From assembly GCF_029168945.1 (NCBI RefSeq), contig NC_083605.1, positions 25,495,280 through 25,559,279 of the forward strand: DNA of 64,000 bases, in the 5' to 3' direction. The notes beneath the pieces were generated by a model. It made no database searches. It saw only the letters and a program-made list of their open reading frames with translations, and was not told the DNA's origin. This stretch comes from Cannabis sativa (lineage: Eukaryota > Streptophyta > Magnoliopsida > Rosales > Cannabaceae). Below, piece by piece: positions 34,124-47,181 of the stretch; position 1 is the stretch's first letter; each line of letters starts with the position of its first letter. Both the position numbers and the translations under genes were made by a program.

Positions 34124-36017
34124 TGTTGGAATTATTTTACCAGGATCTTAGATCTACTCACAAGTATGTTTATTAACACCCTAAATATGAACTTTCTAAA
34201 ACGATGAAATAAACACATATAAAGTTTAAGAAACCTTACATTGGGTGCAGCGGAATAATATGACTCCTTCCGTTCAGATATCTAGCCCTTGATTCCTTTC
34301 TGTAGCAGAGCATTATCAATATCTGAACCTGGATCTCTTTCTCTGAATCTTTGATGCTGAAACTCCTTTTTGCTTAAAGTCTTTCTTCACGATCTTCCTC
34401 ACTATGATTGAGGTATCACTTGTTGTGTGTGGGCACTACTCATACACTAATAATTTCGAAATTTGAGAAGAAGAAAGAGAGAGTGGGTTCGACCAAAGAT
34501 AGGGAGAGAGATAGGCTCAGTTTTTTCTGAATCAGAAGTGTCAGAAGAAAAGTGTAATTTTCCTGAAGCCTTCACTATCTATTTATAGCATTCCACTAGG
34601 GTTAGGTTTGAATTATTTGGCATTAAAATAATGAAAATATCAGAGGGAAAAACCCTACAAAAGTGGCCGGCCCTACACAGTGGATTTGGGCCTCACTTTT
34701 TGCAATTTTGCAGTTTTATCTTTTCTGCATCTGATTTTCTCAAAAACGCCAATTTTCTAATTCAACCATTTAAATGCCAATTCTAACTATTTAATAATTA
34801 TAAATAATTATTAAATAATATTGTCATTTATTATATTTATTAATTGAACCATACAAAGTATCATAATTAACAAATATGCCCCTATAAACTCTTTCTTTAC
34901 AATTTCGCCCTTACTTAGTGAAAATTTCACAAATAGACATAGTCTAATTTGAGAATTATAATTGATTAATCAAAACCAATTATATGAGTCTTACAAGCAA
35001 TATTATCTCAACTAGTGCGGGGACCATGAGTCTATATAACCGAGCTTCCAATAAGTAGATCAAGAATTTATTACTAAAATTCACTAACTTATTAATTCTT
35101 CGTTGAATCCACGCATAGAAATTAGAATTGCACTCTCAGTATATAGAATGCTCTATATGTTCCACCATATAGACACATCATTAGTTATCCATTGTTATAA
35201 TCCTAATTTGATTAATGATCCTCTATATGAATGATCTACACTGTAAAGGGATTAGATTACCGTAACACCCTACTATGTATTTTATCCTTAAAACACTTGA
35301 CCCCGTATAAATGATATTTCAGCTTATGTGAAATGAGTACTCCACCATTTATGTTCGTTTGGTCAAGCTCGAAGGAGATCATCCTTTGCTTACTATTCGC
35401 CAGATAGAAGCTATAGATTCCATGTTTATGCTAGCGCTCCCACTCAATTGCACTATTGTCTTCCCAAAATGTACGTATCACCCTGACCTAAAAGTAGGCT
35501 TAACTAACAAATCAAAGAACACGAATAGCCTTTCAAGATTGAGCCGAATCATAACAGGATTAAGAACATTTGATCTAGGATCAACTAGGCGATATTGACT
35601 TTAATAGATATTATGGTAAGTTTAATAAATCTAACTCAAAGTTCAATATCGGTCCCTTCTGATGCATACTCCATGCATCCAACCTGAGCTTTACTTTAAC
35701 CAATGCTCTGGAAAGAACATAGCACTTCTCCAAATGCAAGTAAACTCTGTTATAGATTATCATATCAGTAAAACCCTATGTCTGATAAATCTAGGAAACT
35801 TTATTCACATAGTCATGTTTACTTTCCAATGTGTTGATAGCACAATAAAAAGGATCAAGTATGTGAAATGGGTTTCAGATGAATTTATACATTATGTACA
35901 TATAATCATGAAATAAATCATGTGAACCATGCAACATTAAATGTTATTTCTGATCTATATTAATAAGTAAATCTGATTATATTGAAATGAGTTTTATTTA
36001 GGGCATAAAACCCAACA
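34124..36017 (-). repeat. LARD2 3' LTR
   Basis: In plus orientation TGTTGGAATTATTTTACC to AAAACCCAACA. Confidence 0.93.
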
Positions 36018-36028
36018 AACTCCCACTT
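36018..36028 (-). other. LARD2 polypurine tract
   Basis: AACTCCCACTT directly abutting the LTR, identical to LARD1 and LARD3. Confidence 0.85.
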
Positions 36029-39000
36029 GCACTAATATAAAACAAAAAGTGCGTTTCAAATAATCTCAACACCTTGATATACAAATCAAGTGTAGTAGTA
36101 TAAAACTCCTCGTAATAGGATCTAAAAGGTTGAATTAACCACAACCTTTTCTCCACCATTACTCTTCCTTTAATCACAAAATCATTGATAATGTGAAATT
36201 CCTCTCTATATGTCTACTCTCTTGGGATACTGGATTCTATACCTTTGGCAACTACTTTTGGTTAATCAGGAAATTAACACTAGTAGTTTAAGGCAATTTG
36301 GAATGATGCCAAAAATGTATAAAACTTTCCTTAGACTGAATAAGTACCTTTCCTGCAACCTTAACATTCAGTCCCTTTCTGGTAGACCTAGAGACTTCAG
36401 ATAGGTTTTTACACTTCTCCAAAATCACTATTCCACCCCCAGAGTAACCACCATCTTATCAGAATGATTTACTAGCACAAAGGCAAATTTCGAAATCTGA
36501 TATGGTGTAGTGTAAGAGTTTTAAACACACCCTTATAGACTAACATATAGTTCCTCTTCTTAATCTTAGGATTTACTTGATTGTGTTCTAATGTTCTTCT
36601 CCTGGATTAATCAGATACCTACTCATTACTCCCACTCAACATCAGGTGTCTGGTCTAAGGCATACAAAAGCATATCTAAGACCTCTCACTGTTGATTTAA
36701 GAAATTCTTTCATGGCTTTATCTTTTCTGGAATAGTTAAGACTTTTCCTTAGATAAATAAAATCTATGTCTAAGAAGTTGTGAAGCTTCTATAGATTTCC
36801 ATTAGAAAGAGAATGCTTCAGCATCTCACTAAAGTAAGTTGCTTGCATTAGAGTAAGTCATTACCAGGTATACCACAAGCCATAGGTTTAGATAAACTCA
36901 AACCTATAATACTAGGAACAGGAAGTTTTGTTAAGTCCATTGAATAGACTTATAAACGAAAATTTCCTTTTATGTCCTTGTATTAGAAAACTTTAGGTTA
37001 TTCCATGTGAATGGATTAAACCATAGTTCTTTTGGCTTTCTTCTTAGTTTCTTATCTTGACAATCCATTACTTGTTTAAACTCACAATGGATTTTAATCA
37101 CTAGTGTCTCCCAAGTCATAAGAAGGTGAATTCCTAGAAACTCTCCCACTACGACAAGGTACCGTGAATTATGTCTAAGAAAACTAAATGGTATTGGTCT
37201 CTTCGTTTGTGACAAGACAACAGAGGCAGTGTGATCATCATATGTCATATAAGATGATTGAACACTTTTGGAATCAAGAAAAATATCTCCTTTATTTGCT
37301 ACTTGATTTTCAGACTTAGTCATTTTCTTAGAAAAGTAGTATTTGTTTGATCAAACACTTTCTTATCTATTGACTATGGGATGGTCCACCCCTAATCACT
37401 TAGAATAGCTAACAAACCATGGTTAACAGTTCTAGCTTTTCTTAAGATTTTGATTAGGTCATCTATGAATCTAGTAATGATTTACATTAAGTATACAACC
37501 ATTACATCATTCTGAAATTGTATTACCATAGAAGGAATTAGGCAACGACTAGTAACTAATCATCAATATGCAACTCGAAATTTCAGGGGAGGTAAGTTTG
37601 GATATAATTCAAAAATCAATTTAATGATCTTTGAACTGAATATCTACTAACTATTTCTCCACCCCTATCAGTTCGCAAGATCTTTAACCACTTACCTTAA
37701 TTGTTTTAACCATTGCTAGAAATTTATGAAATTTTTAAACATTTCAAATTTCTTGCTAAAAGGTATAATCTAGAGTTATCGTTTGAAGAATACAACGAAA
37801 AACTCATATCCACCCCTGAATGTACATCCATCTGCGAATGAGATGAACTACTTTCAGTGGATATAGGCATATTAACTCTTTGCAGAGATTGATCTTGTCA
37901 AATCCACTATGAACAAGATACAAATGCCATAGATTAAAAAAAAGTGTGGTAGTGTCTTTTGATAACTTAGGTTTAGTTACATCAAAGAATTCTTAGAATA
38001 GTGCAAGTGGATCCTGGTCACAGAATACCTAACTCATATTCCATACAGTTTGAATCCATTAATAAAAGATGGATATTAAACACTTGAGAAAGTGTAACTG
38101 TATTGTATCTGGAATTAGAAAATATAAGAAAATTTCTATTTGGAATCTAAAATTAAAGTCAAAGACTTAAAATTTATACCAAATATAATGAGTAATTCTA
38201 TCTTGGACCACCACTACTATTTAATTCTAAGTCTGATTTGCCCATACAAGTAGGAGATTTCTAAGATTGAGGATTTATATCAATTGGGAATAGAATTTCG
38301 GGATTATAATCATATGCGTCATTTAATTTCTTAAGAGAAAATATAATGACATGAAATGATTTATAGACCATTCATCCAATGATATGTTTTGAAGCTAATT
38401 CGAAATGAATAAGCTAAGAGGAATTAGGATAATTTCGTTTATAAATAAGAATCCAACGATGCTTCGATTAACGAATGTCAAAGTAATCTTATTTATACAA
38501 TCTTCTTGTTTCATATCGTAAAAATACTAGTCTAAGGAGTCATCAATTGATGAACAGCTAGATGTCGCATATACAATATTTATCTTTCGAGATCTAACAC
38601 TATTATGTATGTCTAATGGTGAAAATCCACTAGGGATTTATCTCATTAGATAAACAAGCCAAGTTAGACCAACAATGAAGATTCGAAATTAAACTACAAC
38701 TTAATAACAGAAAATAACATGGTTCAATATAAATTCATACACAATTCAGAAATTATAAGCAGATAGCAAGTAGGAATGACAAGTGAAAATACTAAAACTT
38801 ATAATCCTAAATAATTTCCAAGGTTTTCAACAAACTGATATCAGTGTCCCGTTTAGGCGAGAGTCAAAGCTACCATTCATTGAATAGAGTTGTGAGCTTG
38901 TCTAAAATGTTAAACATTCTAGCAACCTTTTATTCGATCAAGATTGGAATTCAGCGTTGTCCCGTTTAGGCGAGAGTCAAGGCAATTCTATCTTATGAGC

Positions 39001-42000
39001 TTCCACCATTGTTTCGCAATTTGCAAGTCAAGTATGGTCGCCACCATTAGGGTGATCCATACCATACAAAACACTTACAAACTACTTATCATTCGAGATT
39101 AAACGGTGCGAAATTGCTAATGAACGTTCCTCCATTAGGGAGGATTACTCACTAAAACAAACGCGGTGTAAAACCCACAATGGAGATCGAATGTCTTTTG
39201 ATTAAAAGCTCATTATTTAAAAAGAGTTGTGTTTTCTTTGATTCTTTTTATTTATTCTATTTATTTAATTGAAATTTCCAATTTAGATTGAAAAATTCTA
39301 AATATAAATTTTAATTTAATATTTATAAATTTTACTTAGATGGATATGAAAATAACATGAATTATTTCCATCTTAGTAATAATTTCCAATAAATATTTAG
39401 AAAAATATTCAATTTAAGTTGTTACAAAATTAATTTAAATTAATTTACAACTCAAATTTAATTTTCTGTAAATATATATTGCATTTCGAAAAATTAAAGT
39501 ATTCAAGGACACAATTTTCGAAAATGCATGTTAAAATAAAAAATTAATCATGGAAAAATTATTCTAATTTAATGTTGGCCCAAAATTAATTAATAAAATT
39601 AATTTACAACAAAAAATATAATTTTCCTATTTAATTAAATATATAAGAAAAATTTCAAATATTTAAGTATGATGATGAAAATCAACTTAAATATTAATTT
39701 CCTATTTAGTTAAATACACTAGAAAAATACTTCAAGCAAAAATATCATCTATCTAGATTTTCCTTTGACAAATTAATTCAATTTCTAATAATATACTTTA
39801 ATTCAATTTATTTTAAATTAATCAATAAATGAAAAAATCATTGATTTAAGTTGGTCCAAAATTAAAATAAATAATTTACAACTTTAATCTATTTTTCAAA
39901 TAAAATTCGAAATTCCAGCATTTAAGAAATGCAATTTCGAAATTTGATTAATAAAATAAAGAAAAATATACTTTGAAAATTATTTAAATTTAGTTGAAAA
40001 AATAAATTTCAACTAAAAATAATTTTCTATTTAATTAAGTGTGATGAAAAAGAAATATTTAAGTATCATGATGAAAATCAACTTAGATATTTAATTTTCA
40101 AATTAATTAAATGTATTAAATTCAAGAAATAAATAATTAAGTGTAGAGAAGGCTTAATTATTAATCTCTAGTTTAATACTAGGAAAAAATAAATTGTACC
40201 AAAATTAATTATTTAAATAATTAATTTCACAATGTATAATATTTTCCTGTTTAATATTAGAAATAATAAGTAGTCTAGAAATAACTATCTAGAAAATATC
40301 TTATTTGACTAAGTATCTTTTCTACAAAATTTAAAAAAATATCTAATTTAAGTTGTATTAGAAAAAATCTAGTACTTAAATATTTTCAAATTTAAATTTA
40401 ATTAAATATCAAAAATTAAGTTGTAATTACTTAATTCAAAAATATTCCATTTTAAGTTAATATTCGAAAAGATATTAACCTAAAAAATATCTAAAATATT
40501 CTATTTTAAGTTAATATTCGAAAAGATATTAACTTAAAAAAATATCTTAAAGAATCTTAATAACCAATACCTAAAATTCCTCAACTTAATTTTGAAATTT
40601 GAAATTCAAAAGATATTCAGATTTAAGTTGGTTAGTTGTAGATAACTAAATATCAACTTAAATAGGAATATTTAATGAAAAATTTAAATTAAGCTTCAGA
40701 AAGAATCTAGATGGTTATAATTCTATATTTAATTAAATACAAGAAAATACATATAGTTTAGCTTAGAATAAAAAATTCTTTAAACTATAATTTTCTTAAA
40801 TTAATTTCAAAATAAATGAAATTAATTATGTTGCTAATCAATTTTATTAGGTTAAACTAGTTTAATTAACTTAGCACAATTATTCAAATCAGGCAAATGG
40901 GCCTTCACAATTGGGGTGGTTCATGTGAGGGGGTGCTGGGTTTAGTATGTCGTACCCACTACTATGGCTCCCAACTCTCACACAATGCCCAAAAGAGAGG
41001 AATTTAACCTTAATAAGAACAAATGTTATTAATTGAATAGGCCCAAAAACTAAATGGGCCTAAATAAATTCTATCAAGAACTATAATAATTTATTTAGCA
41101 ACAACAACCTATATGCATCTATAATGAAATTAAACACATAGGCTCACACAGGCACACTTTGGATGGGTCCTATCATGTTGCTAGGTCATACACAGATGAA
41201 AGAAGATTGTGAAAATTACCTGTTACAAATTATTTACTTGACCAAGGGAGCCATCAGATCATTAGATCTGGCAAAAAGTAACTATGGTTATTTGCAATCA
41301 AGTAATAATAGGTTTTGAAAACTTACACATAAGCTAAAACACAAACTCCCGCAACAAGGTTAGCTGGATAGTTGGATGTAGGATTTATTTAATTTTAAAT
41401 TAAATATTTAATTTCGAAAATAATTAATTAAATAAAAAATAATAATTTTCGAAAATTTAAAAAAAAATATTTCAAAATATCGAAAATTTAAAAATAATTT
41501 AAACTTAAAATTAAACCTACAATTTTGAAAAATTAGGTTTCAACCAACCTAAATATCATTTCAAAATTTGCTAACTACTTTTAAAATTTAAATGTTATTT
41601 TATATATAAAAATTAAATAAAAAATTAGAAAAGATAAATGAATATCTTTTTCAGATTTTAAATGTAATTTAAATAAATAAAATAACAAAATTTAAAAGTT
41701 AGCAAAATATCTTACATCTATATAAAATTACATGATTATAGTTATTTTATTTTAAATTTAAATAAGGTCAAATTATTTGAAAAAATTTAAATTTAAAAAT
41801 ATATAAAATCTGCCCTTAAATTTAAAAATAAGATAAGATATAATCAAATTTAAAAATAAGATAGATTATTAAGCAAATAAGATAGATACTAACTATTTTA
41901 AATTCAAATTACACTAATATCTTGAATTAAATTTAAAAAATATTAAATTAATTCATAATGATAATTAGAATTGAATTAGGAATAGTAATAGTATAAATAT

Positions 42001-42379
42001 AGAACTACACAAAAAATTGGAAGTTAATTCCATGAAAAAGCATGAAAAATCGAAGAAAAACGAAAAAATTGTGAGCTGTACGGACAGTTTTCGCGATCGC
42101 AGGAAAATTTCAGCACAGCCCCGTTTTTTTCGAATCTTCAAAAAATCATAACTAATTCAAATTAAATCGAAATTTAGTTCTGTAAAAAAATAACTTGCTT
42201 AATTTTTTCCATACTATCCAATAAAAATAATTTCAGAAACAGAATCGTAATTATTTTTTATGAAAATTCACAAACATCAATCAATCATCAAATAACACTC
42301 AATACAACATGATACCATCCAAAAACAAACAAACAATCGTTTTAAAGTCCAAATTTCTTGCAAGTAAATCAATTACCAT
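36029..42379 (-). other. LARD2 internal non-coding region
   Basis: Collinear with the LARD1 interior. GCGAGAGTCAA motifs lie at 38857 and 38970 (a decayed one near 38471) and loop-type palindromes at 38623-38639, 39051-39065 and 39129-39143. The stretch from about 40300 to 42100 is extremely AT-rich with short repeats such as AATATTCGAAAAGATATTAAC (near 40460 and 40510). No coding domain found. Confidence 0.78.
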
Positions 42380-42392
42380 GGCTCTGAGGCCA
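42380..42392 (-). other. LARD2 primer binding site
   Basis: GGCTCTGAGGCCA, two bases from the LTR; it matches the LARD1 site in GGCTCTG and CCA, and differs in the middle. Confidence 0.72.
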
Positions 42393-42394
42393 GT

Positions 42395-44288
42395 TGTTGG
42401 AATTATTTTACCAGGATCTTAGATCTACTCACAAGTATGTTTATTAACACCCTAAATATGAACTTTCTAAAACGATGAAATAAACACATATAAAGTTTAA
42501 GAAACCTTACATTGGGTGCAGCGGAATAATATGACTCCTTCCGTTCAGATATCTAGCCCTTGATTCCTTTATGTAGCAGAGCATTATCAATATCTGAACC
42601 TGGATCTCTTTCTCTGAATCTTTGATGCTGAAACTCCTTTTTGCTGAAAGTCTTTCTTCATGATCTTCCTCACTATGATTGAGGTATCACTTGCTGTGTA
42701 TGGGCACTACTCATACACTAATAATTTCGAAATTTGAGAAGAAGAAAGAGAGAGTGGGTTCGGCCAAAGATAGGGAGAGAGAGAGGCTCAGTTTTTTCGG
42801 AATCAGAAGTGTCAGAAGAAAAGTGTAATTTTCCTGAAGCCTTCACTATCTATTTATAGCATTCCACTAGGGTTAGATTTGAATTATTTGGCAGTAAAAT
42901 AATGAAAATATCAGAGGGAAAAACCCTACAAAAGTGGCCGGCCCTACACAGTGGATTTGGGCCTCACTTTTTACAATTTTGCAGTTTTATCTTTTTTGCA
43001 TCTGATTTTCTCAAAAACGCCAATTTTCTAATTCAACCATTTAAATGCCAATTCTAAATATTTAATAATTATAAATAATTATTAAATAATATTGTCATTT
43101 ATTATATTTATCAATTGAACCATACAAAGTATCATAATTAACAAATATGCCCCTATAAACTCTTTCTTTACAATTTCGCCCTTACTTAGTGAAAATTTCA
43201 CAAATAGACATAGTCTAATTTGAGAATTATAATTGATTAATCAAAACCAATTATATGAGTATTACAAGAATTATTATCTCAACTAGTGCGGGGACCATGG
43301 GTCTATATAACCGAGCTTCCAATAAGTAGATCAAGAATTTATTACTAAAATTCACTAACTTATTAATTCTTCGTTGAATCCACGCATAGAACTTAGAATT
43401 GCACTCTCAGTATATAGAATGCTCTATATGTTCCACCATATAGACACATCATTAGTTATCCATTGTTATAATCCTAATTTGATCAATGATCCTCTATATG
43501 AATGATCTACACTGTAAAGGGATTAGATTACCGTAACACCCTACTATGTATTTTATCCTTAAAACACTTGACCTCGTATAAATGATATTTCAGCTTATGT
43601 GAAATGAGTACTCCACCATTTATGTTCGTTTGGTCAAGCTCGAAGGAGATCATCCTTTGCTTACTATTCGCCAGATAGAAGCTATAGATTCCATGTTTAT
43701 GCTAGCGCTCCCACTCAATTGCACTACCGTGTTTCCAAAATGTACGTATCACCCTGACCTAAAAGTAGGCTTAACTAACAAATCAAAGAACACGAATAGC
43801 CTTTCAAGATTGAGCCTAATCATAACAGGATTAAGAACATTTGATGTAGGATCAACTAGGCTATATTGACTTGAATAGATATTACGGTAAGTTTAATAAA
43901 TCTAACTCAAAGTTCAATATCGGTCCCTTCCGATGCATACTCCATGCATCCAACCTGAGCTTTACTTTAACCAATGCTCTGGAAAGAACATAGCATTTCT
44001 CCAAATGCAAGTAAACTCTGTTGTAGATTATCATATCAGTAAAACCCTATGTCTGATAAATCTAGGAAACTTTATTCACATAGTCATGTTTACTTTCCAA
44101 TGTGTTGACAGCACAATAAACAGGATCAAGTATTTGAAAAGGGTTTCAGATGAATTTATACATTATGTACATATAATAATGAAATAAATCATGTGAACCA
44201 TGCAACATTAAATGTTATTTCTGATCTATATTAATAAGTAAATCTGATTATATTGAAATGAGTTTTATTTAGGGCATAAAACCCAACA
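42395..44288 (-). repeat. LARD2 5' LTR
   Basis: Same termini as the 34124 LTR and followed by the duplication AGGCC. Confidence 0.93.
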
Positions 44289-45285
44289 AGGCCCCCTGTC
44301 AACCAAACATGGCCATCAAAGGCCAAGCTCTCGCCAGCTTCATAGCTAAAAATAGAAGCATATCTCCCCAAATCTCTCAAGGTTTGGGAGAAAAGAAAGA
44401 GCCAGAGAAGAAGCAAGAGCAAGAGCAGACAACTCAACCTAGAAGGTACATTGACCACTTGCCTGATGCAGGTCTGACTCTCAGAGCACCTGGGGGCAAT
44501 GGCTACATGAGGCAACAAAGGTCAGACTCAAAGCTTCTAACAATGAGGTTGAATATGAAACTCCAATTGCTGGCCTCAAGCTAGCACACGAAGCTCAAAC
44601 TGAAAACCTAGACATACACCATGACTCTTAACTAGTCATAGGTCATGTCCTGGGTGAATATGCAGCTTAATCCAAAAACTTGATTACCTACTTGAGCTAA
44701 TATCAAAACTTGTTAAGTTAGCTCAAAGGTTGTACTAAAAGGCAAGTCCCTAAAGACAATGCAACAACCGACACACTCGTTTGACTAGCCAGTTGCGCTT
44801 GACAACCAAGGCAAACTTGGTACCCGCTTAGTTCTTCAAAGAACTAAGCATCTCTATTCAAAAAGGGACAAACATGTTGGACAACCAACATGGATATACC
44901 TACAACAGCATACCTCCAAACAAAAACCTTGTTAGAAGGTAGGGATTAGGGGAATGGCTACAAGGTGCTAAATTATACCCAACATAACGCACAAATGTGG
45001 TATCCCAATACCACTTCTAAGAAACATTACCAAGAAAGAAGTTGAATAGCTATTGACATGAGTGCACAAAGGCTTCAGCAAGCATGTCAGGGGCAAAGCT
45101 AACTGAGTGCAGAAGGGATCAAACTGTAGCATCAACTTGGCCTCCAAAAGGCTGGCCGACCATGGCCTTAGTAAGCTAGCCGGACATAAGATCAACAACC
45201 TAGCCACCCACCATCTCCACAGGCTGGCTGGCCATAGTCTCCTTCAAATGGCCAAGCAATTCTCCAACGTGGCTGGCCACCTGGA
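44289..45285 (+). pseudogene. Ty3/gypsy (Tat-like) RNase H fragment, decayed
   Basis: Continues the target element after LARD2. IKGQALASFIA (44312-44344; family form KGQALADFIAE) marks the RT-RNase H junction. Near 44536-44840, in other frames, come LKASNNEVEYE, IAGLKLAHEAQTENLDI, VIGHVLGEYAA and RQVPKDNATTDTLV, all Tat-type RNase H blocks, with frameshifts and stops. The end (45130-45285) has repeated GGCTGGCC/CTAGCC phrases. Gag (33531-34123) runs almost directly into RNase H, so the host element was an internal deletion derivative before LARD2 landed. Confidence 0.78.
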
Positions 45286-47181
45286 GTTGGAAATTAATTT
45301 ACCAGGATCTTAGATCTACTCACAAGTATGTTGATTAACACCCTAAATATGAACTTCTAAAATGATTATGAAATAAACACATATAAAGTTTAAGAAACCT
45401 TACATTGGGTGCAGCGGAATAATATGACTCCTTCCGTTCAGATATCTAGCCCTTGATTCCTTTATGTAGCAGAGCATTATCAATATCTGAACCTGGATCT
45501 CTTTCTCTGAATCTTTGATGCTGAAACTCCTTCTTGCTGAAAGTCTTTCTTCACGATCTTCCTCACTATGATTGAGGTATCACTTGCTGTGTGTGGGCAC
45601 TACTCTCACAATAAGATTTTCAAAATTGAAGAGGGAAGGAGAAAGAGAAGGGTCAGCCAAAGATAGGGAGAGAGAAGGCTCAGTTTTTTCTGAATCAGAA
45701 GTGTAGAAATTTAAGTGTAAATTTCCTGAAGCCTTCACTATCTATTTATAGCATTCCACTAGGGTTAGGTTTGAATTATTTGGCATTAAAATAATGAAAA
45801 AAATCAGTTTAAATTTCCTACAAAAGTGGCTGGCCCTATACAAGTGGATTTGGGCCTCACTTTTTGCAATTTTGCAGTTTTATCTTTTCTGCATCTGATT
45901 TTCTCAAAAACGCCAATTTTCAAATTCAACCATTTAAATGCCAATTCTAACTATTTAATAACTATAAATAATTATTAAATAATATTGTCATTTATCATAT
46001 TTATTAATTGAACCATACAAAGTATCATAATTAACAAATATGCCCCTAAAACTCTTTCTTTACAATTTCGCCCTTACTTAGTGAAAATTTCACAAATAGA
46101 CATAGTCTAAATTGAGAATTATAATTGATTAATCAAAACCAATTACATGAGTCTTACAAGCAATATTATCTCAACTAATGCGGGAACCATGGGTCTATAT
46201 AACCGAGCTTCCAATAAGTAGATCAAGAATTTAGCACTAAAATTCACTAACTTATTAATTCTTCGTTGAATCCACCCATAGAACTTAGAATTGCACTCTC
46301 AGTTATATAGAATGCTCTATATGTTCCACCATATAGACACATCATTAGTTATCCATTGTTATAATCCTAATGTGATCAATGATCCTCTATATGAATGATC
46401 TACACTGTAAAGGGATTAAATTACCGTTACACCCTACAATGTATTTATTCCTTAAAACACTTGACCCCGTATAAATGATATTTCAGCTTATGTGAAATGA
46501 GTACTCCACCATTTATGTTCGTTTGGTCAAGCTCGAAGGAGATCATCCTTTGCTTACTAGTCGCCAGATAGAAGCTATAGATTCCATGTTTATGATAGCG
46601 CTCCCACTCAATTGCACTACCGTGTTCCCAAAATGTACGTATCACCCTGACCTAAAAGTAGGCGTAACTAACAAATCAAAGAACACGAATAGCCTTTCAA
46701 GATTGAGCCTAATCATAACAGGATTAAGAACATTTGATCTAGGATCAACTAGGCTATATTGACTTGAATAGATATTACGGTAAGTTTAATAAATCTAAGT
46801 CAAAGTTCAATATCAGTCCCTTCCGATGCATACTCCATGCATCCAACCTGAGCTTTACTTTAACCAATGCTCTGGAAAGAACATAGCACTTCTCCAAATG
46901 CAAGTAAACTCTGTTGTAGATTATCATATCAGTAAAACCCTATGTCTGATAAATCTAGGAAACTTTATTCACATAGTCATGTTTACTTTCCAATGTGTTG
47001 ACGGCACAATAAACATGATCAAGTATGTGAAAAGTGTTTCAGATGAATTTATACATTATGTACATATAATCATGAAATAAATCATGTGAACCATGCAACA
47101 TTAAATGTTATTTCTGATCTTTATTAATAAGTAAATCTGATTATATTGAAATGAGTTTTATTTAGGGCATAAAACCCAACA
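45286..47181 (-). repeat. LARD3 3' LTR
   Basis: About 1896 bp; matches the LARD2 LTRs closely and ends AAAACCCAACA. Confidence 0.9.

Larger units (their letters stand above)
34124..44288 (-). mobile_element. LARD2: complete non-coding LTR retrotransposon, 10.2 kb
   Basis: LTRs 34124-36017 and 42395-44288 (both 1894 bp) flank 6.4 kb without long ORFs. The perfect target duplication AGGCC lies at 34119-34123 and 44289-44293. Polypurine tract at 36018-36028 and primer site at 42380-42392 give minus sense. I count by eye some 35-40 differences between the LTRs, several times more than for LARD1, so this copy is older. The longest ORF (36970-37323, minus) is not open in LARD1 or LARD3. Same family as LARD1 but with a different 5' leader (no GC-rich hairpin patch). 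Confidence 0.93.

Noticed and set aside
36970..37323. 117-aa minus-strand ORF inside LARD2
   Set aside because: The homologous stretches in LARD1 (about 20560-20945) and LARD3 (about 48075-48440) are not open, and no domain is visible; taken as chance.
43630..44187. Repeated 79- and 84-aa ORFs (MVKLEGDHPLL..., MHTPCIQPELYF...) found in several LTRs
   Set aside because: They are antisense to the element (or to its LTR), vary in end point and length from copy to copy, and follow from LTR sequence conservation; no sign of protein-level selection was seen.
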